From Platerodrilus igneus (taxonomy: Eukaryota; Arthropoda; Insecta; Coleoptera; Lycidae), in assembly GCA_036346225.1 (NCBI GenBank), contig JARFIW010001480.1, forward strand, positions 9,765,001 through 9,829,000: 64,000 nucleotides of DNA, given 5' to 3'. Below, piece by piece: positions 44,510 to 54,540 of this stretch. A program made the translations under genes and the position numbers. The notes beneath the pieces are model-generated. The model ran no database searches. It was not told where the DNA came from and saw nothing but the letters and a program-made list of their open reading frames with translations. Position 1 is the stretch's first letter. Every line of letters begins with the position of its first letter.

Positions 44510-47200
44510 TAATTTTTTTTGTCATTAAGTTTTCCCTCTTGGAACTGGTTGGACGCGTACCTCCATTGATTTCTATTTTGAGCTAATCTACACATTTCTC
44601 TCAAATTCCCACAGTCTACATTCTTCACTATCTGTGTACAATAGTCCAGTCTAGGTCTACCTCTACTTCTTTTTTCCTATCTCTGCTTCTAATATATTCC
44701 GTACTATTCCCTCATGCTTTAGTATGTGGCCTATCATCCTATTTCTCTTATTTTTTACTGTTTTCCACATTTCTATCCTCCTCTATCACTTCCAGAACCG
44801 CTTTGTTCTTATCTTTGTCTGTCCATGATATTTTCATCATACAACCATAGTACCATATTTCAAAGGCTTCTATATTTTTCCTGTCCACTTCTCCTACTGT
44901 CCAAGTTTCACAGTCGTACGGTGCTGTGCTCCACTTATATGTTTTAAGCAATTCTATGGTTGTTGTGTTTGATCACAGTAGTTGCTTTTTCTTGTTAAAA
45001 ATAGCACGGACTTGTGCTAATCTTTCTTTTATATCTTTCGCGTTCTTCCCATCTGGCGTTATTTGACTTCCTAGGTAGCAGAAATCTTTAACCTCTTGTA
45101 AGTTCTCGTCTACTTGTACTCTAGTTTTTATTTATTTTCCCCGCCTTTGCATACTAATACTTTAGTTTTATTTTTGTTAGAACTGTTTCCATTTCATTAA
45201 GAACAGCTTATAACTCTTCCTATCATCTGCAAATCTAAATGTATCAATCTTTTGTTCCTATTCAAAATGTCTTCCTGCATTTGACAGTATTCATTGCCTT
45301 TTCGATATACAAGTTAAAAATTAATGGGGATAGGGCACATCCCCGTCTCACGCCTTTCCTAATATTTACTTTTCTACGTTCCTGCTCTAATTCTATTATC
45401 GCTGTTTGCTCTTTGTATAAGCTATGTATTAGCCGTTTAACCCCAAAACTCATTGCAATCTTTTTGAGTATTTCAAACATTTTTTTCCATTTTGCATTGT
45501 GGAATACTTTTTCCAGATCTACAAATCGCTTTCCCCTTTTTGTATTGTTTCCTCCATTATCACCCTCAGAGTTAAAATAGCATCCTGTGTTCCCCTGTTT
45601 CGCCTAAAACCAAATTGATCTACTCCTAATGTTTCTTCAGCTCGTTTTTCCATTCGTCTTTGTAATTATTTTGACACATGTGCTGTCAAACTTTTGTTCG
45701 AAAATTTTCACACTACCCTCGCCCTCTCCTTTTTGGTATAGTGACTATAATGCTACGTTTGAAATCTTTGGGTATCTCGCCTGTCTCATACATGTAGCTT
45801 ACAAGCTAGAAGAAACGTTCTGTTACTGCTTGCCCAGCGGCTTTTATAGTTTCTGCTTGCACCTTATCTGTACACGGCGCCTTGTTGTTTTTCAGACCCT
45901 TTAATGCTAATTCAAACTCATCTCAAAGTATAGGATATCCCAAGTCATCATTTTCAAAGTCTGATTCCTGTTCTAATGCAACAGCATTAGTTCCTCTCCT
46001 GCATATAGATCCCCTATATATTCTTGTCATCTAACCACTTTCTCTACATTTTATATAATGACGTCCCTCTCGCGTCGCTTATATTTTTGCTACACGGTTT
46101 TTTATCCCTAAAATTTATTCTAATTAGTTGGTATGCTTCGCCTGTCTTTCCTATTTCCATCTTAGTTTGTACCTCTTTGCACTTTTCATCAATCCATTGT
46201 TCTTTAGCTTTCCTGCATTTGTGAATAATTTCTCATTATATGGCTTTGTATCTCTGTTTTCCTGTTTCATCTGATCTATTTTTGCATTTTCGTCTTTCTT
46301 CTATTAAATTCAGAATATCCTTTGTTATCCATGGTTTCTTATTTTCCTTTTGTGTATACCCCAGAATATTTCTGGCCGCCATGTCTAAGCTGGATTTGAT
46401 ATTATTCCATTCTGTTTCTACCTTCTTAGTATAAGAAATTTTCCCGATATCTTTCGGTAATTCATTTGACTTTTTTTAAATCTTTCATGGATATTTTTAT
46501 CTTTTAGTTTCTCAAAGTCAAAGTGCATTTTTCCATTCCTTTTTTTCCTAACTTTTAAATTTATGAGCGGCCTTCATAATTACTATGTTGTGGTCAGTCT
46601 CTACATCTGCTTCTGGGTAGCTTCTACAGTATTTTACTTGATTCCTAAACCGTTGTCTAACAAGAATGTAATCTATGTGATAGCTTCCTATATTTCCTGT
46701 CATCTTCCATGTGTATCGTCTTCTAGCATGATGTTGAAATAATGTGTTAGTGATGGTTAAATTGTTTTTGTCGCAAAATTCTACCAACCTATTTCCCCTG
46801 TCGTTTCTCGTGCCTAAACCAAATAAACCTTTCTACCACTTCTTCCCTACCCTCACCTACCACTGCATTCAAATTCCCTGAAATAATTAAATTTTCATGT
46901 CCTTTTACGTATCTTAGTATGTCTCCCCATATCCGAATTTCCTTCCTCTGATCCTGTATTAATTACCCTAAAGTCTCTACTCCACTTCTCTGGCCATCGA
47001 ATTTTGCTAATACCTACTATGTCTAGTGCTAACCTATCCATTTCAATTTTTAAGTTCTCTAGCTTACTACTTGCTTCATACTTCTTACATTCCACGCTCC
47101 GACTCTCAAAATGTTCCCTGCTCTTCCTTTAGATTTTCCGATCACATCCTCCGAAGTAGTCCCCTCCCGGAGATCGGAATGGGGGACTATTTTAACTCCG
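44510..47200 (-). mobile_element. RTE-clade non-LTR retrotransposon, near full length, decayed
   Basis: On the minus strand this is an APE endonuclease (47100-46550) with the same motifs as the 42001-43005 copy, then a linker, then reverse transcriptase. The RT reads VKRLIHSLYKEQTAIIELEQ, IRKGVRRGCALSPLIFNLYI (45480-45262) and a preserved FRFADD catalytic box (about 45235). The C-terminal domain is CETWTVGEVDRKNIEAFEIW and GCMMKISWTDK (44951-44748). This order and wording match the RTE elements often annotated as craniofacial-development-protein-2-like in insects. It has many frameshifts. The part 46215-47200 belongs to the right arm of the inverted repeat; the rest lies in the spacer. Confidence 0.85.
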
Positions 47201-47293
47201 GGATCTTTTACCCTAGAGAATGCCGTAATGTTTATTATAATACTGATTAAGAATTTTTAATTTATAACTTCCGTCATTATTTGATACGACGTT

Positions 47294-48400
47294 TTGTTGA
47301 AAATTAACGTTTTAAGCAAAATGTTACAAAATCCAGATATTAATATTAAAACTTTGCTAGATTATTTGAGGAACTTACTAGATTATTTAAAAAAATTTGG
47401 TATTAATTGCAACTTTGAAGAAATTCTAACAAAAACAGCAGAAGTATCTTTAAATGTAGACGCAGAAACTACTTTTCCTACCATTCAGAATTGTGGCAGA
47501 AAGATGCGACCAAGACTTTTCGATTAGGAACATCCCGAATCCCTACGAACCAATAGAGGATCCAAAACAAAACTTCAAAATAATTTTTTTATATAGTTAT
47601 TGACCAAATTTAAATCTTCTTAAGAACAGATTCAAGTGGATATCAAAATTTAACGATGTTTTGGATTCTTTAGTAATATTTTCAATTTGCCCGAGCATGA
47701 GTTCTTAAATTGTTGCAAAGCTTTACAATTAAAATTAAACGACAGCAGATGTAAATTAGGGAAACTCGCAAGATTTATGCAGATTTGTATTTAATCCAAA
47801 CTTTCCTAATTTCCATATATTTTTGAAATCGTAAATACTCCCTGTATGTTTGTTGTGGTTTGTTTAGCATTCCTTTAAACTTTAAAAAATTTTTCTTAGT
47901 GTACTCAAACCAAATATTTCGAACATCAATAAATCAAAGTCACCTTCAATTTATGTTATAAATGTCAAACTTGAAGTTTTTATTATTTTGACAACGATCG
48001 TAGGTCATGGATCGAAACGTAAATAAAGATGATTTTAAAAAATATAAGTAGTTTAATTCCCAAAGAAGATTAAGAAGAATTTTGAAATCGGTCTCACCTC
48101 CGAGTAGTTACAATCCTTAGCATGCACCTTAGGAATTTTGGCACATTTAAATTTTATGCTATTGCTAGAGCTTTTCTAGATAACCAAGACATGTATTTTA
48201 ATCTAGAATTTTGTGGCGAATTCACACCCTTATAAACCCTAAATACAAAACTACTTTACGCATACATTTCGGTTTATTTCTCGAGATCTAGCACATACAT
48301 TTCTAAACTTTTAAAACGTGTAGTTAATGCAAAACTCTGCAGAATTTAAATCCTGTATTATTTTTAAATCATAACCACCCTTAAGGAATCCCTAAAGCTC
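47294..48400 (+). pseudogene. zf-MYM1-type hAT transposase relic (right copy, part 1)
   Basis: Partner of 41165-40320. It reads LLDYLRNLLDYLKKFGINC, EEILTKTAEVSLNVDAETTF and MRPRLFD before a TAG stop at 47526, with a few replacements relative to the left copy. It is split from its second part (53520-54540) by the BEL/Pao insertion. Confidence 0.55.
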
Positions 48401-48408
48401 AACAATTG

Positions 48409-48603
48409 TGTAAAATATTTCAGGCCTTCTGCGTGCGTCGATAGACCTAAGGGTAGTAGAGGGAGTAAGTAAGGGGTTACTGTAACTTGTTGTTCAGAGA
48501 TACAAAAGAACGTAAAAAGCTCTCAACATATGTAGTCGCTTAGCTTGATTTATATTTAAATAAACCTTTCTTTAAACTTGACGTTGTTTATTGCATTACA
48601 ACA
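48409..48603 (+). repeat. 5' LTR of the BEL/Pao element
   Basis: 195 bp, matching 53314-53508 without gaps; five differences in the 191 bp that align (97.4%). The first four bases differ between the two LTRs, so the exact start is uncertain by a few bases. A primer-binding-site-like TGATGCCGAAACACGGG follows at 48608-48624. Confidence 0.9.
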
Positions 48604-48723
48604 ACTTTGATGCCGAAACACGGGAAGATCTGGTGATAAATATAAACGAGCTTTAACGTAAATATTCGGAATAACGGAACGCGAACGCGAATATTTAACA
48701 GACGGCTATACTATCGAGGCTTC

Positions 48724-50439
48724 ATGATGGAACAAGTAAAACGGACAATTTGTAGAACGCACTTAACTAAAACAGTTAATAATATAAATTTTATGCTAGA
48801 AAATAGTTTCAGTGTTGAAGACATTCATACAGCTATGTCAAAGTTAAAGCTTGCGAGTGACAATCTGAAAGAAATTGATAAGCAAATTGAACCTCAGCTT
48901 AAAGAAAATCTAGAGGACGAGTTAATGAAAAGGTATGAATATGAAAAGGTTGCTGTAACTACGATGTCTAAGTTGGAATTTAGATTAAAATGCCCAGAAA
49001 AATCGCAGATAGAGGTTGACTCGAATTTAACGAATACGGTACCAGTGAGTAACGAAACAAGTAGGCTGTACTTTACGTCAGTGAAGCTTCAACGTGTACA
49101 GTTAGCAAAGTATGATGGTACTGCAAAGGGCTGGCTTCCTTTCTGGGAACAATTCAGAAATATGATCCACGACAATCAACAATTAACCAACGGAGATCGA
49201 TTCAACTACCTGCGAATGTATGTCACGGGAAGGACCGCTGAAGCAATTGAGGGATTTCCTCCATCGGGAGCATTCTATGAGGAAGCTTTGAATATATTAA
49301 AACATCAATTTGGAAATGGGGAACGGCTAATTGAACAATATATTGATAGTATTATGAAAATCGAACCTGTAAAATCCAAAAATGACGTAAGCACTTTAAG
49401 GAAGAATTACAATCTAATTACTTCAGCTATGCGTGCTCTTGAAATCTTAGAAGTATCTAGTTCTCAGTATAACATAATCGCAAAGTCGACTCTCATGAAG
49501 TCGTTGCCAACGGAATTGAGTTTAGAATTTTATCGACAAATGAAAATGAAATCATCCAATCATCTAGAAATTATTACGAATAATTTAGAAAGTTTATCAT
49601 CAAGGTCAGAGGAAGATGCAGATCGCCAGGTAAAGGATTTGTTGCAGTTTCTTAAAAACGAACTCGAGTCGTTGGAACAAGCTTTAAAACCGGATGCAGA
49701 TTGTAAAGAAAAGATGCTCCCAACAGAAAAGAGAACGCATTACAAAGGAACTGCGTCTAGTTTATTAGTCACGCCGAACAAACGTCTTGAATGCTGTGCT
49801 TTCTGCAAGAAAGACCATAAAACCGAAATGTGTGACGCAGATGTAGCTTTGGCAAGGAAGAAAGAAATTCTAAAGGCAGCAGGAAATTGTTACCGTTGTA
49901 CTAGAAATAACCATAGTGCTAAGTATTGTAAAAATAGATTCTTAAGATGTAAGGAATGCAGAGGTATGCACGCAACAACAATGTGCGACCCAAGCTTTAA
50001 GCCAGGTAAAGATAGACACAACGCTGAGACGACAGGTATTACAGTGAAATTAACGAAAGGCGAGAGTTCAATGAACACTTCGACGCCGTCGGTGTCCAGT
50101 TTGATGACAAACATAAACAAAAATGTGCTATTGCAAACGGCTTGTGTTTATGCCTTTGGAGAAAATTCAAAGAAGTTAATTAGATTAGTAATGGACGGGG
50201 GTAGTCAGCTTTCATTTATTAAGGAGAATCTATCAAGGGTATTAAATCTACCTGTTGTTAGACAACATAGGGTTTGTATTGCCGCGTTTGGAAATAGTGC
50301 ATCAATACCGTCTAAACTCTACAACCGCGTTTTAATTACTTTAAAGAGACAATATACAGATGAAATTTTAACCATTGAGGCTATGGAAGTTCCAGAAATT
50401 TGCATGGATAGTTTACATATACCAAAGAAAGTGTGGTAG
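48724..50439 (+). CDS. BEL/Pao Gag and aspartic protease polyprotein (571 aa)
   Basis: The N-terminal half is a helical Gag region of the BEL type. It includes KYDGTAKGWLPFWEQFRNMI (around residue 135), where relatives have F-x-G-x2-x2-W-x2-F, and the ERLIEQYIDSIMKIEPV stretch. Residues about 388-425 hold Cys-rich knuckles (CYRCTRNNHSAKYC, CKECRGMHATTMC). The protease follows at about residue 491 with VMDGGSQLSFI. The family has D-S-G in the active site, and here it is D-G-G, probably inactivating or weakening it. The start at 48724 is the first ATG in frame after the primer-binding site. The C-terminus is artificial: a frameshift near 50430 separates it from the next block. Confidence 0.85.
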   Translation: MMEQVKRTICRTHLTKTVNNINFMLENSFSVEDIHTAMSKLKLASDNLKEIDKQIEPQLKENLEDELMKRYEYEKVAVTTMSKLEFRLKCPEKSQIEVDSNLTNTVPVSNETSRLYFTSVKLQRVQLAKYDGTAKGWLPFWEQFRNMIHDNQQLTNGDRFNYLRMYVTGRTAEAIEGFPPSGAFYEEALNILKHQFGNGERLIEQYIDSIMKIEPVKSKNDVSTLRKNYNLITSAMRALEILEVSSSQYNIIAKSTLMKSLPTELSLEFYRQMKMKSSNHLEIITNNLESLSSRSEEDADRQVKDLLQFLKNELESLEQALKPDADCKEKMLPTEKRTHYKGTASSLLVTPNKRLECCAFCKKDHKTEMCDADVALARKKEILKAAGNCYRCTRNNHSAKYCKNRFLRCKECRGMHATTMCDPSFKPGKDRHNAETTGITVKLTKGESSMNTSTPSVSSLMTNINKNVLLQTACVYAFGENSKKLIRLVMDGGSQLSFIKENLSRVLNLPVVRQHRVCIAAFGNSASIPSKLYNRVLITLKRQYTDEILTIEAMEVPEICMDSLHIPKKVW

Positions 50440-50783
50440 AGTATCAAAACTTGCAGCTTGCTGACAATATCCCGTTTAATATAGATCGAGCGTTAATTGT
50501 TGATGGAATTAATATACTTATAGGCGCGGACAATTACTGGGCGGTAGTGACAGGAAAAAATATTCGTCTTAACAAAGGTTTAGTAGCAGTGGACACGAAA
50601 TTTGGTTATGCTTTGCATGGTCCCATACCAGTTGATGCTACGACAATAGGAGTAAATCTGCAGACAGTGTTACATGCGACAGTTATAAAGACAGAAGCCG
50701 AGATCGAAAGTATGTGGGATTTGGAAACAATAGGTATAACCAAAGAAGCAGACGACGATAAGAGATTTTTCGATAATTTTTGA
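50433..50783 (+). pseudogene. BEL/Pao polyprotein, protease-RT linker
   Basis: Continuation of the polyprotein after a one-base frame change. LQLADNIPFNIDRALIVDGI, LIGADNYWAVVTG and KFGYALHGPIP match the conserved connector in BEL/Pao polyproteins (LAD ... IDLLIGxDxYW ... GWxLSGP). It ends in a frameshift at 50780. Confidence 0.8.
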
Positions 50784-52183
50784 AAAATAACGTTCATAAA
50801 TGTGAAGATCGAAATTTTGTAGCGTTACCGTGGAAGAATGAGGATGCAGTGATTGAAGATGATAATTTAATTAGTGCGCGAGTTCGTGCTCGGAGGCTAA
50901 AGTTTAAATTGACCAATATTAACAAAATATGTGAATATAACGCTGCTATCAAAGGAATGTTGAATAATAATTATGCCGAGTTAATTTCCCGCGGTGATGC
51001 TGAAAAAACAAATGGCGATCGTGTTTACTACATGCCACACAGGCCTGTTTTTAGAGAAGATAAACAAACAACGCGTTTACGAGTGGTTTTCGATGCCTCT
51101 GCACATGCCTCGGGACAAAAATCGTTGAATGACTTATTAGAAAAGGGGCCTAATTTAAGTCCAGACTTAATTAAGATTTTGCTTAATTTTCGTGTAGGCG
51201 AAATCGGAATTACGGCTGACATTGAGAAAGCATTTTTACAAATTTATTTACATTCCGACGATAAAGAGGCACATCGATTCTTATGGTACAATAACGACAA
51301 TGTTGCAGAACATTTAAAAGACTTTTCAAGTAAGCTTTTTCAAGGATCCTCCATGGATTTACGCAAATGGACGATTAACGATCTCGAAGTAAACACCAAG
51401 GTTGAATCACAAAATGCACAGATTCAAAAGGTGGTAGGAATTAATTGGTGCAATCAGAACGATAGAATTAAAGTCGATAAGGTAGTGTGTTGGACAGATT
51501 CTCTGATCGCGTTGCATTGGATTAAACGTGGTGCGTCAAAGTGGAAACCATATGTGTCTAACCGTGTTAAAGAAATTCAGACCTTATCGAAAGATATAAC
51601 ATGGAGACATTGTCCGGATCGCGAGAACCCTGCGGACTTATTAACCCGCAGAATAAGTTCAAGTACTTTAATAAATTCCGAAGCTTGGTTACACGGTGCT
51701 AGGTGGTTGCTAGAAAGTGAACAAACGTGGCCAGATAATACAATAGAGACAGCTACGTCAACGATGGATATAGTATCGAAAACGTCTTTACTAATTAACA
51801 ACACTATAAAAGGTAGCAATCAATTTATAGATTCCTCCAGATACAGTGATTTTGATCGTTTAGTGCGGATAACGGCGTATGTTTTACGATTTATAGGAAA
51901 TTTGAAAACCAGAAATAATAAAGAAATGAAGAACTTAACCGTAAACGAATTTGAAATGGCCGAAATATGTTTACTGAGGAAAGCTCAGCGGGAAGTTTAT
52001 TATTCGGAGATTAACAGTTTACAACAGGGTGAGGGCATTGAACGGAAATCGAGTATTGCAACTTTAAGCCCTTTTTTGGATAAACATGAATTGCTGCGTT
52101 TGGGTGGGCGTCTTCATAATTTAAGAGAAGATTTCGACCTCAAGCATCCCGTTATTCTATCGAAAAATGCAAACTACTACTAA
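50780..52183 (+). pseudogene. BEL/Pao reverse transcriptase-RNase H with two in-frame deletions
   Basis: The RT start is preserved: RVVFDASAHASGQKSLNDLL, GPNLSPDLIKILLNFR, ITADIEKAFLQIYLHSDD, with the first catalytic Asp in ADIEKAF. After HRFLWYNNDN the frame jumps to FSSKLFQGSSMDLRKWTIND, so the palm block with the YVDD box is gone. A second jump at GINWCNQNDRIKVDK leads directly to VVCWTDSLIALHWIKRG in RNase H, removing the RT C-terminus. Both deletions keep the frame. The RNase H tail (WRHCPDRENPADLLTR) and the pre-integrase region (HPVILSKNANYY) follow. Confidence 0.85.
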
Positions 52184-52185
52184 TA

Positions 52186-53349
52186 ATGAAGTTTCATAAA
52201 ACTCTTCATCATAGTGGTGTTAATGCAACACTTTATGAATTACGTAAACGATTTTGGATTGTACGAGGACGGCAATTAATAAAGTCCGTTTTAGCAAGAT
52301 GTGTTATCTGTAAACGACTTCGTGGAAAATCAGGGTCGCATTCCTTCGCGCCGTTACCTAGAGATCGAATACAGCAAACAACAAAGCCCTTTGAAGTGAT
52401 ATGTTTAGACTTCGCCGGACCGTTGTATTTTGAAGATAGTTATTATTTAAAGCCATGTTATGTGCTTTTATTTACCTGCGCTGTTATACGAGCACTTCAT
52501 CTAGAGATTGTTTTGAAAATGGATGTTGCGTCTACAATCAGTGCAGGTAAACGGTTCTTTGCCCGTAGAGGGATTCCTAAGGTCATTTACTCAGATAACG
52601 CTAAAACATTTAAAAGAATATCACGTGAAATATCGACCTTAAACGAAGTGATGGCGAGTACAGAATTGATCGAGTTTGTGAACAGTCACCAAATAAAGTG
52701 GAAGTTTATAAAAGAGCGAGCGGCTTGGCACGGAGGATTTTACGAGCGACTTGTAAAAAGTGTAAAAGACGCCCTTAGGGCTACGATAGGACGTTCTTTA
52801 CTAAATTTAGATCAACTAAATACACTCATTACCGAGGTTGAAGCAACAATAAACGCCCGCCGGCTCACATACCTAGGTAGAAAACCTATAGATTTAATGC
52901 CGTTAACCCCTTCGCATTTTTTATTGGTACCCGCTTTGGCTACTATTCCTTTTGTTGACCGTGTTATTAATGGAGATGAGATTAGTAAGCTATGGAAGCA
53001 GAGAACAAACGTTATAGACTACTTTTGGAAAAGATGGAGCGCAGAATATTTACAATTATTAAGAGGAGCTCATAACAACGTGAATGCGCGTGAGAGTGCG
53101 ATTAAGCAAGGGGATGTCGTATTAATACATGGAAATGATAAGCGACGATTATTGTGGAAATTAGGGTTGGTGAAAGACGTGATAAACGGCCGTGATGGCA
53201 AAGTGCGTGCCTGTTACGTTAAGATTGCGAATGGCACCGTAATTAGGCGCCCAATACAATTATTGTATCTTTTAGAAATAAGAAGTGATAAGCTAAGTTG
53301 TACCGCCGCGCCGGAGGAAATATTTCAGGCCTTCTGCGTGCGTCGATAG
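52186..53349 (+). CDS. BEL/Pao integrase (387 aa)
   Basis: A complete integrase module. The N-terminal HHCC zinc-binding residues are HKTLHHSG and CVICKRL. The catalytic core has Asp in CLDFAGPLYF (about residue 78), Asp in VIYSDNAKTFK (about residue 140) and Glu in WHGGFYERLVKSVKDALR (about residue 188), a D,D,E triad. The C-terminal BEL domain has HFLLVPAL, LWKQRTNVIDYFWKRWSAEY and GDVVLIHGND. The frame ends inside the 3' LTR, as in other compact LTR elements. It is in a different frame from the RT block, so it is not made as part of one polyprotein here. Confidence 0.9.
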   Translation: MKFHKTLHHSGVNATLYELRKRFWIVRGRQLIKSVLARCVICKRLRGKSGSHSFAPLPRDRIQQTTKPFEVICLDFAGPLYFEDSYYLKPCYVLLFTCAVIRALHLEIVLKMDVASTISAGKRFFARRGIPKVIYSDNAKTFKRISREISTLNEVMASTELIEFVNSHQIKWKFIKERAAWHGGFYERLVKSVKDALRATIGRSLLNLDQLNTLITEVEATINARRLTYLGRKPIDLMPLTPSHFLLVPALATIPFVDRVINGDEISKLWKQRTNVIDYFWKRWSAEYLQLLRGAHNNVNARESAIKQGDVVLIHGNDKRRLLWKLGLVKDVINGRDGKVRACYVKIANGTVIRRPIQLLYLLEIRSDKLSCTAAPEEIFQAFCVRR

Positions 53350-53508
53350 ACCTAAGGGTAGTAGAGGGAGTAAGTAAGGGGTTACTGTAACTTGTTGTTC
53401 AGAGATACAAAAGAACGTAAAAAGCTCTCATGATGTGTAGTCGCTTAGCTTGATTTATATTTAAATAAATCTTTCTTTAAACTTGATGTTGTTTATTGCA
53501 TTACAACA
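53314..53508 (+). repeat. 3' LTR of the BEL/Pao element
   Basis: Matches the 5' LTR at 48409-48603. It is preceded by a purine-rich GGAGGAAA that may be the polypurine tract. The integrase frame overlaps its first 36 bases. Confidence 0.9.
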
Positions 53509-53519
53509 ATTACTTAACA

Positions 53520-54540
53520 TTTAGATTTCAGAGTGTTTGTTGAAATCTAAGGTGTAGATTTAATGTAGAAAATTTTCACCCTCACCTAGTTAAAGTTTTA
53601 GCAGAACTATGACACAGAGCAGCGTACATTAAAGCTTTATTGATTGTTCCAGAGTGTTTTTTAAAACTGTTTTCAGTGGATATTGCTCCTGTCGTAATTT
53701 ATAAGTGCACCTTAAATTAGTTTTAATTTTTAATAAAAGTTTGGTAAACGAGAGCTTACTAAGTAATAATATAAATTTTTTCTATCAGAAATTTTTTTAA
53801 AACGTAATGAAGACACGAGTCTGAATGAAATTCAGATTATGCAAAACTACGTTTTGTTCTAAACTATGAAAGTACGTTCTGAACGCATTATTCATAATAT
53901 GCATGTAAGACAGCTGTGTTACGTAGTTTCTGCACCGTACATTTCCTAATTAAATATCGCATTTCTTATTGTATTCACGATCATACGAATTTTCATTTAA
54001 CAAATATAGACTACCTTTCAAATTGAAATGATTACTTATTCAAGCATCCTGTAAAAACCTATTAAGTGTTCATTAATTAAGTTAGCTATGTCGCATCTAT
54101 TCTAATTTGATAACGTGCTAAACCTAGGGTTTTATTATTACATTCTAGGGAATTTTGTTTTGGTCATCAAAAACTAAAAATTCTTGTATATGAATTCCCT
54201 AAAATAAGTTTAAACACCTGCAGCTCTTAAATAAATTATGAACAATGGATTGAAAATACGTTTAATGTGTTAACATAAAACGGGGATTTGGGATCAACAA
54301 AAGTTAAAAATGCTTGCCAGTTGTGTTAGCTTTAAAGTGGCAAAATGTTAGTTATCAATACAGTTACTTCGAAAATACTATCATCACGTTAATACCTGGT
54401 ATTCCGTTATGTTTACAGACACAGATTGCGAACAATGGAAATTGTCCACCTGCATATCTTTTTAAGGATTTGTTAATCGAAATAGTAAATTTCTATGGTT
54501 TTATAGAGAATATAAGCCACCCGTTACACACTTAGCTATA
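53520..54540 (+). pseudogene. hAT relic and associated repeat (right copy, part 2)
   Basis: Reverse complement of 40310-39280. The open piece at 54314-54535 (YSYFENTIITLIPGIP, NNGNCPPAYLFKDLLIEIVN) has the same stop as its partner at 39505-39284. No family is recognised for this part. Confidence 0.5.

Larger units (their letters stand above)
48409..53508 (+). mobile_element. BEL/Pao LTR retrotransposon, internally deleted
   Basis: Two LTRs of 195 bp enclose gag, protease, a gutted reverse transcriptase/RNase H and a complete integrase in BEL/Pao order. The frame changes at about 50430, 50780 and 52184. The left arm of the inverted repeat has the uninterrupted site CAACAATTGGTTAAC (near 40296-40310), which shows this element arrived after the arms were duplicated. 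LTR divergence of 2.6% indicates a fairly recent but not fresh insertion. Internal deletions in the polymerase mean any movement would have needed help from another copy. Confidence 0.92.

Noticed and set aside
48401..53515. ACAATT on both sides of the BEL/Pao element as its target duplication
   Set aside because: The first bases of the two LTRs differ and the empty site (CAACAATTGGTTAAC) can be aligned in more than one way, so the duplication cannot be fixed.
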